Shown piece by piece: positions 28,295 to 36,370 of a stretch of 64,000 bases of DNA (positions are counted from its first letter, which is position 1; the number at the start of each line of letters is the position of its first letter). Both the position numbers and the translations under genes were made by a program. The notes below the pieces were generated by a model, which searched no databases, was not told the origin of the DNA, and saw nothing but the letters and a program-made list of their open reading frames with translations. This stretch comes from Rhizobium sp. RM (GTDB taxonomy: Bacteria; Pseudomonadota; Alphaproteobacteria; Rhizobiales; Rhizobiaceae). The stretch spans positions 124,001 through 188,000 of the forward strand of contig NZ_JACAWV010000003.1 in NCBI RefSeq assembly GCF_013390595.1, read 5' to 3'.

Positions 28295-28996
28295 TCAGTA
28301 CTGATCGTCCTCATCTTCGTCGGTCTTCGTCGACTTCAACGAGCTCAGCTTTCTGAACACGGCGTCGGCGTCGATCTGCTCTTCCTCTTCACGCTGGAAG
28401 CTGTAGTTCAGGCCTTCGGTCGCGGCTGCAGGCTGCAGCGTGTTGTCCAGCTCTTCTGCAGTTGGCAGCGGACGGCCGCGCGATGCGCGTTCGACTTCAA
28501 GGTCGAGATCGATCTGGCTGCAGAGACCGAGCGTTACCGGGTCCATCGGCGTAAGGTTGGCCGAGTTCCAGTGCGTACGATCGCGAATCTGCTCGATGGT
28601 GGACTTGGTCGTACCAACGAGGCGCGAAATCTGCGCGTCCTTCAGTTCAGCATGGTTACGGACCAGCCAGAGAATGGCATTCGGACGGTCCTGACGCTTG
28701 GAAACCGGCGTATAACGCGGGCCACGGCGCTTGGATTCCGGCACGCGAACCTTCGGCTCGGAAAGCTTCAGCTTGTGGTTCGGATTGCCTTCGGCGCGGA
28801 CAATCTCGTCACGGGAAAGCTGTCCGGTTGCAATGGGGTCGAGACCCTTGATGCCCTGCGCGGCTTCACCGTCGGCAATTGCCTTCACTTCGAGCGGATG
28901 CAGCTTGCAGAACGTAGCGATCTGATCGAACGACAGCGCGGTGTTATCAACCAGCCATACGGCGGTCGCCTTTGGCATGAGCAATTGTTGAGCCAT
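28295..28996 (-). CDS. trcR: TrcR-family cell-cycle regulator (DUF1013)
   Basis: A 233-aa alphaproteobacteria-specific protein of the TrcR/DUF1013 family, annotated as a cell-cycle transcriptional regulator. Two helix-turn-helix-like segments are visible: residues 8-50 (ATAVWLVDNTALSFDQIATF) and 104-140 (AILWLVRNHAELKDAQISRL then GTTKSTIEQIRDRT). The linker is basic (VPESKRRGPRYTPVSKRQDR) and the C-terminus acidic (EEEEQIDAD...DEDEDD). It diverges from acs over a 231-bp region that holds palindromes. The exact targets are not known to me. Confidence 0.85.
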   Translation of the reverse strand: MAQQLLMPKATAVWLVDNTALSFDQIATFCKLHPLEVKAIADGEAAQGIKGLDPIATGQLSRDEIVRAEGNPNHKLKLSEPKVRVPESKRRGPRYTPVSKRQDRPNAILWLVRNHAELKDAQISRLVGTTKSTIEQIRDRTHWNSANLTPMDPVTLGLCSQIDLDLEVERASRGRPLPTAEELDNTLQPAAATEGLNYSFQREEEEQIDADAVFRKLSSLKSTKTDEDEDDQY

Positions 28997-29084
28997 AGAT
29001 ACAATCCTTCTGTCCGTCCGCGCCGGTGTCGCGGGCCGTGGGTACTAACCACTAATTTCCGGGATATGGAGGCTCTATAGCTGC

Positions 29085-29118
29085 ATTGCATCAGAATTGC
29101 AATTCTTTGTGCAACAAA
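29085..29118. promoter_or_regulatory. Palindromes with TTGCA repeats between trcR and acs
   Basis: AGAATTGCAATTCT (29093-29106) is a perfect 14-bp palindrome; TTTGT-GCA-ACAAA (29106-29118) abuts it, and ATTGCAT lies just left. The GC centres fall at 88-89, 99-100 and 111-112, so at 11-12-bp steps, one helical turn. This resembles the TTTGCAAA-N4-TTTGCAAA operators reported for the XRE-type short-chain acyl-CoA regulators (ScfR/PccR) and would fit control of acs. Confidence 0.5.
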
Positions 29119-29227
29119 TGACCTTTGTCTAATTGCCGTACGAAGTTGAACTGCTATGAATTGAACACATGTCTGAGGTGGGAGTCTTGGGCAGAAAACA
29201 AGACATATCTGGTTCCAGGAGGAGTTC

Positions 29228-31186
29228 ATGTCTGCCAAAATCTATCCGGTGCTCAAGTCGGCAAAGGCCCGTACGCTCATTGACAACGAGCGTTACCAGA
29301 AATGGTATCAGGAGAGCGTCGAGGACCCGGAAAAGTTCTGGGACAAGCACGGCCGGCGGATCGACTGGTTCAAGCCATATACCAAGGTCAAGAACACCTC
29401 GTTTCGCGGGCGCGTGCCGATCAAGTGGTTTGAGGACGGTCTTACCAACGTTTCTTACAACTGTATCGACCGGCATCTGAAGACGCATGGCGAACGTACC
29501 GCGATCATCTGGGAAGGCGACAATCCCTATATCGACAAGAAGATCACCTACAATCAGCTTTATGATTACGTCTGCCGTCTCGCGAACGTCCTGAAGAAAC
29601 ATGGCGTCAAAAAGGGTGACCGCGTTACCATCTATATGCCGATGATCCCGGAGGCAGCTTATGCGATGCTGGCCTGCGCGCGTATCGGCGCCATTCATTC
29701 CGTGGTTTTCGGTGGTTTCTCGCCCGAAGCGCTGGCGGGCCGCATTGTCGATTGCCAGTCGACGTTTGTTATCACCTGCGATGAAGGCGTGCGTGGTGGC
29801 AAGCCGATCCCGCTGAAGGAAAATACCGACAAGGCGATCGACATCGCGGCGAAGCAATATGTCATCGTCAACAAGGTTCTGGTTGTCCGCCGCACCGGCG
29901 GCAAGACTGGCTGGGCACCCGGCCGCGATGTCTGGTATCATCAGGAAATTGCCACCGTGAAACCGGATTGCCCGCCCGTGAAGATGAGGGCGGAAGATCC
30001 GCTTTTCATTCTTTATACGTCCGGTTCCACCGGCAAACCAAAGGGCGTTCTGCACACGACGGGCGGGTATCTCGTCTATACCTCGATGACGCACGAATAT
30101 GTGTTCGATTACAAGGATGGAGAGGTCTACTGGTGTACGGCCGACGTTGGCTGGGTGACCGGGCATTCTTATATCGTATACGGACCGCTGGCGAACTGCG
30201 CGACAACGCTGATGTTCGAGGGCGTGCCCAACTTTCCGGATCAGGGACGTTTCTGGGAGGTGATCGACAAGCACAAGGTCAATATCTTCTATACGGCGCC
30301 AACAGCGTTGCGTTCGCTGATGGGCGCGGGTGACCAGTTTGTCACGCGCTCGTCGCGCTCCAGCATCCGTCTGCTCGGCACCGTGGGCGAGCCGATCAAC
30401 CCGGAAGCCTGGGAGTGGTATTACCACGTCGTCGGTGAGGACAAGAGCCCGATCGTCGATACATGGTGGCAGACGGAGACTGGCGGTATCCTGATTTCGC
30501 CGCTGCCGGGCGCGACCGATCTGAAGCCCGGTTCGGCGACACGACCATTCTTTGGCGTACAGCCACAGCTTGTCGACGCGGAAGGCAACGTTCTTGAAGG
30601 CCCGGCCGACGGCAACCTGTGCATCACCGACAGTTGGCCCGGGCAGTCGCGCAGTGTCTATGGCGATCACCAGCGTTTCATCGACACCTACTTCTCCACT
30701 TACAAGGGTAAGTATTTCACCGGCGATGGCTGCCGTCGCGACGAGGACGGATATTACTGGATTACCGGCCGCGTCGACGATGTGCTCAACGTGTCTGGCC
30801 ACCGACTTGGCACAGCGGAAGTGGAATCGGCGCTGGTGTCGCACCATCTGGTTTCGGAAGCGGCGGTTGTCGGTTATCCGCATGCCATCAAGGGGCAGGG
30901 CATTTATTGCTATGTGACGCTGATGGCCGGCCAGAACGGTGACTATGCGCTTCGCGAGGAACTGGTCAAACACGTGCGCAACGAGATCGGGCCCGTCGCC
31001 ACGCCTGACAAGATCCAGTTCGCACCCGGTCTGCCGAAGACACGCTCCGGCAAGATCATGCGCCGTATTCTCAGAAAAATCGCCGAAGACGATTTCGGAG
31101 CCTTGGGAGACACCTCGACACTTGCCGATCCGGCGGTGGTCGAAGATCTCATCGCCAACCGGCAGAACCGGCTGGCGGCGTCCTGA
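29228..31186 (+). CDS. acs: Acetyl-CoA synthetase (AMP-forming)
   Basis: A 652-aa enzyme that activates acetate through acetyl-AMP to acetyl-CoA. The adenylate-forming core is [15 protein letters not shown] (A3), WWQTETGG (A5), [20 protein letters not shown] (A7-A8), and [14 protein letters not shown] (A10) holds Lys609, the same number as the acetylation-controlled Lys of Salmonella Acs. The start has a strong AGGAGGAG seven bases ahead. A terminator follows. Upstream palindromes suggest regulation by a fatty-acyl-responsive factor. Protein acetylation control is known for the family and inferred here. Confidence 0.97.
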   Translation: MSAKIYPVLKSAKARTLIDNERYQKWYQESVEDPEKFWDKHGRRIDWFKPYTKVKNTSFRGRVPIKWFEDGLTNVSYNCIDRHLKTHGERTAIIWEGDNPYIDKKITYNQLYDYVCRLANVLKKHGVKKGDRVTIYMPMIPEAAYAMLACARIGAIHSVVFGGFSPEALAGRIVDCQSTFVITCDEGVRGGKPIPLKENTDKAIDIAAKQYVIVNKVLVVRRTGGKTGWAPGRDVWYHQEIATVKPDCPPVKMRAEDPLFILYTSGSTGKPKGVLHTTGGYLVYTSMTHEYVFDYKDGEVYWCTADVGWVTGHSYIVYGPLANCATTLMFEGVPNFPDQGRFWEVIDKHKVNIFYTAPTALRSLMGAGDQFVTRSSRSSIRLLGTVGEPINPEAWEWYYHVVGEDKSPIVDTWWQTETGGILISPLPGATDLKPGSATRPFFGVQPQLVDAEGNVLEGPADGNLCITDSWPGQSRSVYGDHQRFIDTYFSTYKGKYFTGDGCRRDEDGYYWITGRVDDVLNVSGHRLGTAEVESALVSHHLVSEAAVVGYPHAIKGQGIYCYVTLMAGQNGDYALREELVKHVRNEIGPVATPDKIQFAPGLPKTRSGKIMRRILRKIAEDDFGALGDTSTLADPAVVEDLIANRQNRLAAS

Positions 31187-31203
31187 TCGTCCAACTGTCT
31201 TGA

Positions 31204-31226
31204 AAAGGCTGCTTCGGCAGCCTTTC
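31204..31226 (+). terminator. Terminator after acs
   Basis: AAAGGCTGC-TTCG-GCAGCCTTT then CTTCTT, 17 bp past the acs stop, with a stable TTCG tetraloop. Confidence 0.85.
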
Positions 31227-31248
31227 TTCTTGCCGATGGCACAAACAA

Positions 31249-31279
31249 AAACACCCGGAGGCGGAACCTCCGGGTGTTT
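31249..31279. terminator. Terminator after the TRAP operon
   Basis: A 13-bp perfect stem (AAACACCCGGAGG / CCTCCGGGTGTTT) with T-runs on both strands, 20 bp past the stop of the TRAP binding-protein gene on the minus strand. Confidence 0.9.
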
Positions 31280-31299
31280 TTCATTCTAGGTCAGTGCGA

Positions 31300-32307
31300 T
31301 TACTGACCGCGGATCTTCTTCAGGTCCGCGAGAACGGCGTCAACGACGTCAGCGCCGATTTCAGCCTTGTGCTTTTCGTAAACGACCATCGACTTTTCGC
31401 GGATACGGGCCTGCTCTTCAGCCGACAGCGTGTTCACTTCGAGGCCGGCAGCCTTGATCTTTTCCAGGGACTTCTGGTTCAGATCGCGGATGACCTTGCG
31501 CTCTTCGTCACGGCCAACGGCCGCGCACTCGCGCAGGGCAGCCTGCTCTTCAGGAGCGTAGCTGTCGAAGATCGGCTTGGAGAAGAGGAACAGGAACGGC
31601 GTGTAAGCGTGGTTCGTTTCCGTGATGTACTTCTGGACTTCGTAGAACTTGGACGTATCGATCGTTACGTAGGGGTTTTCCTGCGCGTCGATTGCGTTGG
31701 TTTCAAGTGCGGAGAAGACTTCGCCGAAAGCCATCGGCGTTGCGTTGGCACCGAGGTTCTGGAAGGTGTCAAGGAAGATGTTGTTCTGCATCACGCGAAC
31801 CTTCAAGCCGGAGAAATCTTCCCACTTGTTAACAGCGTGCTTGGAGTTCGACAGGTTGCGGAAACCGTTTTCCCAGTAAGCCAGGTTTACGAGACCCTGC
31901 TCTTCCAGCTTCTTGTTCATCATGTTGCCGAACTCACCGTCCATAACGGCGTCAGCTTCCTGAGCGTTGGAGAACAGGAACGGCAGGTCGAACACGCCGA
32001 GGGCCGGGATCAGGCCAACGAGCGGGGACGAGGACGTCACAACGGCTTCCTGAACGCCGGAGCGCAGTGCCTGGGTTGCCTGAAGATCGCCGCCGAGAGC
32101 GCCGCCCCAGAATGCCGTCAGTTTCAGCTTGCCGCCCGACTTGTCGTCTAGGCAGGCCTGCATCGCCTTGATGCCGTTGCCAACCGGATGGTCAGCATTG
32201 ATGCCGTTCGAAACACGGATGTTGCGGCTGCTGAATTCAGCCATCGCAGGTGCTGCAGCGCCAACGGCGAAAGCGATTGCAGTGGTGGTCAGAAGAAGCT
32301 TTCTCAT
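31300..32307 (-). CDS. TRAP transporter substrate-binding protein (DctP family)
   Basis: A 335-aa periplasmic binding protein. A Sec signal peptide (MRKLLLTTTAIAFAVGAAAPAMA) is followed by the DctP fold: DHPVGNGIKAMQACLDDKSGG, GGALGGDLQATQALRSGVQEA, and the signature around GLKVRVMQNN holding the Arg that pairs with the ligand carboxylate. AFGEVFSALETNAIDAQENP is the second family signature. It is the last gene of the operon FAH-dctQ-dctM-dctP and has GGGAGGA ahead of its ATG, fitting the high expression such proteins need. Ligand is inferred to be a sugar acid from the neighbours. Confidence 0.93.
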   Translation of the reverse strand: MRKLLLTTTAIAFAVGAAAPAMAEFSSRNIRVSNGINADHPVGNGIKAMQACLDDKSGGKLKLTAFWGGALGGDLQATQALRSGVQEAVVTSSSPLVGLIPALGVFDLPFLFSNAQEADAVMDGEFGNMMNKKLEEQGLVNLAYWENGFRNLSNSKHAVNKWEDFSGLKVRVMQNNIFLDTFQNLGANATPMAFGEVFSALETNAIDAQENPYVTIDTSKFYEVQKYITETNHAYTPFLFLFSKPIFDSYAPEEQAALRECAAVGRDEERKVIRDLNQKSLEKIKAAGLEVNTLSAEEQARIREKSMVVYEKHKAEIGADVVDAVLADLKKIRGQ

Positions 32308-32349
32308 AATATCCTCCCTTGGATTTGTGAGCGAGAAGCGGATTGCGGA

Positions 32350-33627
32350 TTAACGGAGATATTGCAGCGGCACGAGAACGATGTCCGGGAAGATGACAAG
32401 CAGCGCCAGGACAATGAGTTCGGCCACGAGGAACGGCCATACACCGACCGTCACCTTGCCCAGCGGAATGCGTCCCACACCGCTGACAACGTTCAGAACG
32501 ACGCCAACCGGAGGGGTAATCAAGCCGATGGCATTGTTGATGATGAAGAGTACGCCGAAGTAGACCGGATCGATACCCGCCTGTTTGACGATCGGCATCA
32601 AAACAGGCGTGAGGATCAGGATGGTCGGCGTCAGGTCGAGCGCCGTACCGACGACGAAGACGAGGACCATGATGACGGCCATCAGGAGCATCGGGCGGTC
32701 GATCAGCGGTTCAATGTAGCCTGCGACTTCGTTCGGAATGTTCGCAGCCGTGATGAGCCATGCCGAAACCAGCGCGGCGCAGACCAGGAACATGATGATC
32801 GAGGTGCTTTTTGCGGCACGCAGGAGAACGTGGAAGAGGTCCGCCGGCTTCAGCTCGCGGTAGATGACCATGCCGACGAACAGAGCGTAGGCGGCGGCCA
32901 CAACGGCGGCTTCGGTGGGGGTCATGATGCCGGCCTTGATGCCACCGAGGATGATGACCGGCATGCCGAGCGCCCATCCGGCGCGTGCCGTGGCTGTCAG
33001 GCGCTCTTTTGCCGACGTCTTCGGCAGCGGCTGAACATTGTCCTTACGTACCACGATCAGCCAGGCAGCGATCAGCGAAATACCCATCAGGACGCCTGGG
33101 ACGATACCGGCAAGGAAGAGCTGGGTGATCGAGACGTTCGCGGCAACGCCGAAAACAATGAAGGCCATGGACGGCGGGATGACCGGAGCAATGATGCCGC
33201 CTGCGGCGATCAGACCACCGGAGCGCGGAATGTTGTAACCGGCTTTCGCCATCATCGGGATCAGGATCGCGGCAAGCGCTGCGGTATCAGCCGCAGCCGA
33301 ACCGGAGATGCTGGCCATGATGATCGCAGCCATGATCGCAACGATGCCAAGACCGCCGCGAATGTGACCGACGAGAGCAATCGCGAAGTCGATGATGCGG
33401 CGGGAGAGGCCACCGGAGTTCATCAGTTCGCCGGCAAGAATGAAAAAGGGAATAGCCAGCAGCGTGAAGGTATCAGCGCCCGAGATCATGTTCTGAGCAA
33501 TGATCTGGGTGTTGAACATGCCCATGTAAGCCATGAGCACGACGCCACAGAACATCAGCGAGAATGCGACGGGAACGCCAATCGCCATGGCTCCCAGCAG
33601 AGAGCCGACAAAAACGAAAAGTGTCAT
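32350..33627 (-). CDS. TRAP transporter large permease (DctM family)
   Basis: A 425-aa membrane protein with about 12 helices, the sodium-driven transport subunit. Typical DctM segments are FILAGELMNSGGLSRRIIDFA, IPMMAKAGYNIPRSGGLIAAGG, IIAPVIPPSM and the C-terminal NAIGLITPPVGVVLNV. It begins four bases after the dctQ stop and precedes the binding-protein gene by 42 bp. Confidence 0.95.
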   Translation of the reverse strand: MTLFVFVGSLLGAMAIGVPVAFSLMFCGVVLMAYMGMFNTQIIAQNMISGADTFTLLAIPFFILAGELMNSGGLSRRIIDFAIALVGHIRGGLGIVAIMAAIIMASISGSAAADTAALAAILIPMMAKAGYNIPRSGGLIAAGGIIAPVIPPSMAFIVFGVAANVSITQLFLAGIVPGVLMGISLIAAWLIVVRKDNVQPLPKTSAKERLTATARAGWALGMPVIILGGIKAGIMTPTEAAVVAAAYALFVGMVIYRELKPADLFHVLLRAAKSTSIIMFLVCAALVSAWLITAANIPNEVAGYIEPLIDRPMLLMAVIMVLVFVVGTALDLTPTILILTPVLMPIVKQAGIDPVYFGVLFIINNAIGLITPPVGVVLNVVSGVGRIPLGKVTVGVWPFLVAELIVLALLVIFPDIVLVPLQYLR

Positions 33628-33631
33628 GGTA

Positions 33632-34162
33632 TCAGCGCTCCGAAAGCTGTTCGATCGTCAGGTTTTCACCCGCAAACTGGGCGATTTCATCATCGGTCAC
33701 GCGGCCCGTGAGATAACGGTAGAGGCGTTCGAGCGCGATGATGAACATCAGGCCGCCGGTAAACATGCCAACGCCGTACACCCAGATCATCGAGAGCTTG
33801 GTTACGGGGGCGTGCATGCTGGCGTTGATGCCGGACTGCTTCCAGGTTCCCCAGAAGAAAATGGCGGAACAGACAAGAATGATGATGTTCGAGATGATCA
33901 TGCAGAAGACGCGTGCGCGTCGCGACAGGAACATGACGAGCGTTTCGATGCCCATGTGGCTGTTCTCGCGAAAGGTGAGAACGGCACCGATAAAGGTCAG
34001 CCACACGAAGAAATAGCGCGACAACTCTTCCGACACGTTGATACCGGAATTCATCGTGTAACGCATGACAACGTTCACGAAGACCATGATCGACATGCCG
34101 GCCAGCAGCAAGACGAGAATGATTTCGAGAATCCGGTAAAAGAGATTGATTGTCTTTTGCAT
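33632..34162 (-). CDS. TRAP transporter small permease (DctQ family)
   Basis: A 176-aa protein with four hydrophobic helices that pairs with the large permease. ILEIILVLLLAGMSIMVFVNVVMRY and SEELSRYFFVWLTFIGAVLTFRE match the DctQ pattern. It sits 21 bp after the FAH-family gene and nearly abuts dctM. Confidence 0.93.
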   Translation of the reverse strand: MQKTINLFYRILEIILVLLLAGMSIMVFVNVVMRYTMNSGINVSEELSRYFFVWLTFIGAVLTFRENSHMGIETLVMFLSRRARVFCMIISNIIILVCSAIFFWGTWKQSGINASMHAPVTKLSMIWVYGVGMFTGGLMFIIALERLYRYLTGRVTDDEIAQFAGENLTIEQLSER

Positions 34163-34183
34163 TTTCCCCTCCCGAAGAAATTT

Positions 34184-35344
34184 TTAGAGTAGCCCTCGTT
34201 TGGCCAGATTGCGCATCAGAGCCGTGGTGCCGAACGTCCATTCGGGGCACTCGTCGGTGGTGGTAACCCAGTTGATGAGCCTGCCGAGCTTCGGCGTGGA
34301 AATTTCCACGCGGTCGCCCTTGGCATGGGTGAAGCCGAGACCGGGACCATGCCGGTCCTTGACCGGTGCAAACATGGTTCCGAGGAAGAATACCGCGCCA
34401 TCGGGATACTGATGATTGCGGTTCAAGAGTTGCGAAGCCAGATTCTCCGGCGAGCGGCTGATTGCCTGCATCGGGCTGACGCCCGTCATCGTGAAGCCAT
34501 CCGTGCCCTCGACGAGAAGCGAGATCTGCGACTGCTTGACATCTTCGATGCTGAACTTTCCGTCAAAAAGACGGATGAAGGGGCCGATTGCGCAGGACGC
34601 ATTGTTGTCCTTCGCCTTGCTGAGCAGCAGGGCGGAGCGTCCTTCGAAGTCACGCAGATTGACGTCGTTGCCCAATGTTGCGCCGATGATGCGTCCATCC
34701 GACGTGATGGCAAGGACGACTTCCGGTTCAGGATTGTTCCATTGCGACTTCGGGTGAACGCCGATGAGGGCGCCGCAACCGACGGATGCCATGGCCTGTG
34801 CCTTGGAGAAAATTTCCGCATCGGGGCCGATGCCAACTTCAAGATACTGCGACCAGAGACCCATTTCCTGAAGCAGCTTTTTCACTTCGGCAGCTTTTTC
34901 GGAGCCGGCTTCGAGGCCCTTGAGGTTGTCGCCGAGAACCGGCGCCAGACGCACACGAATTTCCTGGGCGCGCAACGGGTCGCCTTTGGCCTGCTCTTCG
35001 ATGACGCGCTCCAGCATGCTGTCGGCGAAGGTTACGCCGGCTGCCTTGACCGCCTGAATATCGTTCGGAGCGAGGAGTTCACCGGCCGAACCGTCGAGAA
35101 ATGCGTCGAGCGTGCCGATTGCGACGAAACCGCTGACGTCGGCGAGCAGATCGACCAGATCGATCTTTTCGAGAAGCTCGGCCATGGTCGGAGCAAGTGA
35201 GGTGAGATCATAAAGCACGCCGTCACGCAGAAGCACGGGGCAGGGCCCATCTTCGCTTTTTGACCAGACACGACCAACCAGCAAGGCGCTCGCAAAATCT
35301 TCAGGCAAAATATCTGTGGCGTTGATTGGCCCAGCAACGGTCAT
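34184..35344 (-). CDS. FAH-family 2-keto-3-deoxy-aldonate (xylonate-type) dehydratase
   Basis: A 386-aa fumarylacetoacetate-hydrolase-fold protein. Length and many stretches resemble Caulobacter XylX, 2-keto-3-deoxy-D-xylonate dehydratase, which makes 2-oxoglutarate semialdehyde: ILPEDFASALLVGRVW, AGVTFADSMLERVIEE, LWSQYLEVGIGPDAEIF, LGNDVNLRDFEGRSALLL and NASCAIGPFIRLFD. I compare from memory, so the substrate stereochemistry is open. The metal Glu pair lies in NNPEPEVVL. ATG 35344 (MTVAGPI) has GGAGG seven bases ahead. First gene of the TRAP operon, so uptake and dehydration are co-expressed. GntR-like sites lie 50-70 bp upstream. Confidence 0.85.
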   Translation of the reverse strand: MTVAGPINATDILPEDFASALLVGRVWSKSEDGPCPVLLRDGVLYDLTSLAPTMAELLEKIDLVDLLADVSGFVAIGTLDAFLDGSAGELLAPNDIQAVKAAGVTFADSMLERVIEEQAKGDPLRAQEIRVRLAPVLGDNLKGLEAGSEKAAEVKKLLQEMGLWSQYLEVGIGPDAEIFSKAQAMASVGCGALIGVHPKSQWNNPEPEVVLAITSDGRIIGATLGNDVNLRDFEGRSALLLSKAKDNNASCAIGPFIRLFDGKFSIEDVKQSQISLLVEGTDGFTMTGVSPMQAISRSPENLASQLLNRNHQYPDGAVFFLGTMFAPVKDRHGPGLGFTHAKGDRVEISTPKLGRLINWVTTTDECPEWTFGTTALMRNLAKRGLL

Positions 35345-35392
35345 GTATGTCCTCCACTTCAGAACCCCGACGACCACCTCCATGTGGTCTTA

Positions 35393-35411
35393 TTGTCTGG
35401 ATGTCTGACAA
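35393..35411 (-). promoter_or_regulatory. Candidate GntR operator upstream of the FAH-TRAP operon
   Basis: TTGTC-N9-GACAA spans two overlapping copies: TTGTCTGGATG and ATGTCTGACAA, offset by eight bases. The second is close to the TNGTNNNACNA consensus of FCD-type GntR regulators. The same core, TTGTCTGATAA, is found on the minus strand at 37924-37934 in the other control region of the island. Confidence 0.5.
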
Positions 35412-35448
35412 GCTATATTGATCTTTCTTAGTATGACTTTTGCAGCGA

Positions 35449-35467
35449 GTCTAGCGGTCCCCTAGAC
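35449..35467. repeat. Inverted repeat GTCTAG-N7-CTAGAC
   Basis: A perfect 6-bp-arm inverted repeat in the FAH-operon promoter region, 105-123 bp ahead of its start. It could be a second operator; CTAG is rare in such genomes, which makes two copies here noticeable. Confidence 0.4.
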
Positions 35468-35507
35468 AAAAATTCGCGTTGTTTGTCGCCCTGATCATGA
35501 AAACCCG

Positions 35508-35530
35508 GCAAAGCTGTCCGATAGCTTTGC
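35508..35530 (-). terminator. Hairpin after the GntR gene
   Basis: GCAAAGCT-N7-AGCTTTGC, 9 bp past the stop of the GntR gene. On the minus strand it is followed by CGGGTTTTC, a weak terminator tract. Confidence 0.5.
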
Positions 35531-35538
35531 GTTACAGC

Positions 35539-36255
35539 TCAGAATAGGTCGAGTTCCAGGTTCACTCGACTTGCTGCGCCGATAAGATGCTTGCGCATGG
35601 CGTTTTTGGCCGCCGTGGCATCGGAAGCGGCGACCGCGTCGTAGATGGCAACGTGTTCGGCGATGGTGATTTCGAGGATTTCGCCAAATATTGCACGGGA
35701 GAACGCGATATTGATCGCAGAGCTGATGCGTTCGGCAATAAAGCCAAGAAACATCAGGAAATATTCATTCTGGGTCGCCTCGGCGAGAATGCGGTGGAAG
35801 TCGAGATCCGCCGCCACGCCGTCCTTGCTCCAGTCTTCGGCTGTCCGCATTCCTTGCAAGGCCTCTGCAAGCCGCGTCAATTGTTCGGGGCTTCTATGAA
35901 GCGCCGCAAGGCCGGCAGCCTCAATCTCCAGCGGCATGCGAAGCTGAAAGAGATCCCTGAAGTTTTCCGGGTCGTTCAGCCGGGACCGCTCGATGCGAAT
36001 GGAAAGGCGCTGCCTGGGATCGGTGACAAACGCGCCGACACCTTGCCGTGTTTCAACAAAACCCTCATTGCGCAGTTGCGCAATGGCTTCGCGAATAACC
36101 GATCGGCTGACACCAAAGGTTCTGGCCAGTACATGCTCGGTGGGCAATCTGTCACCCGGTCCAAGTTTCGAATCGTTGATTTCGCGGGCGATCTCCGCGG
36201 CAATGCGGCCGGGAAGGTGATCGTTGCGATGTATCTGATTGAACTCCAGCGTCAT
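35539..36255 (-). CDS. GntR-family (FCD/FadR subfamily) transcription regulator
   Basis: A 238-aa regulator. The winged helix spans about residues 14-80: IAAEIAREINDSKLGPGDRLPTE, then ARTFGVSRSVIREAIAQLRNEG and the wing VETRQGVGAFV. The C-terminal FCD ligand domain (about 95-235) has the metal-binding pattern with Asp and His (DLDFHRILAEAT, EHVAIYDAV, MRKHL). Such proteins are usually repressors released by a sugar acid or related metabolite. It lies between the FAD oxidase and the FAH-TRAP operon, so local control of the island is likely. Confidence 0.92.
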   Translation of the reverse strand: MTLEFNQIHRNDHLPGRIAAEIAREINDSKLGPGDRLPTEHVLARTFGVSRSVIREAIAQLRNEGFVETRQGVGAFVTDPRQRLSIRIERSRLNDPENFRDLFQLRMPLEIEAAGLAALHRSPEQLTRLAEALQGMRTAEDWSKDGVAADLDFHRILAEATQNEYFLMFLGFIAERISSAINIAFSRAIFGEILEITIAEHVAIYDAVAASDATAAKNAMRKHLIGAASRVNLELDLF

Positions 36256-36333
36256 GCCTGCTCCCGTTTCGCGGAATTATTGCTTTTATCTTCGCCTCTG
36301 CGTGCGACTTCCTCCTTCGCCTGCAGAGGTTTT

Positions 36334-36362
36334 GTGGACGGCTTTTTGGTAAAGCCGTCCAC
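36334..36362. other. 12-bp stem-loop between the FAD oxidase and GntR genes
   Basis: GTGGACGGCTTT-TTGGT-AAAGCCGTCCAC starts 9 bp past the FAD oxidase stop. The T-run (GTTTTTAC) is on the plus strand, where no gene ends, while on the minus strand the stem is followed by AAAACC. It is thus either an antisense terminator or a 3'-end stabilising or attenuating stem in the minus-strand mRNA. Confidence 0.6.
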
Positions 36363-36370
36363 GTTTTTAC

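Noticed and set aside
29129..30973. 614-codon open frame antisense to acs
   Set aside because: Acs is certain on the plus strand; the antisense product has no domain and shadow-type composition.
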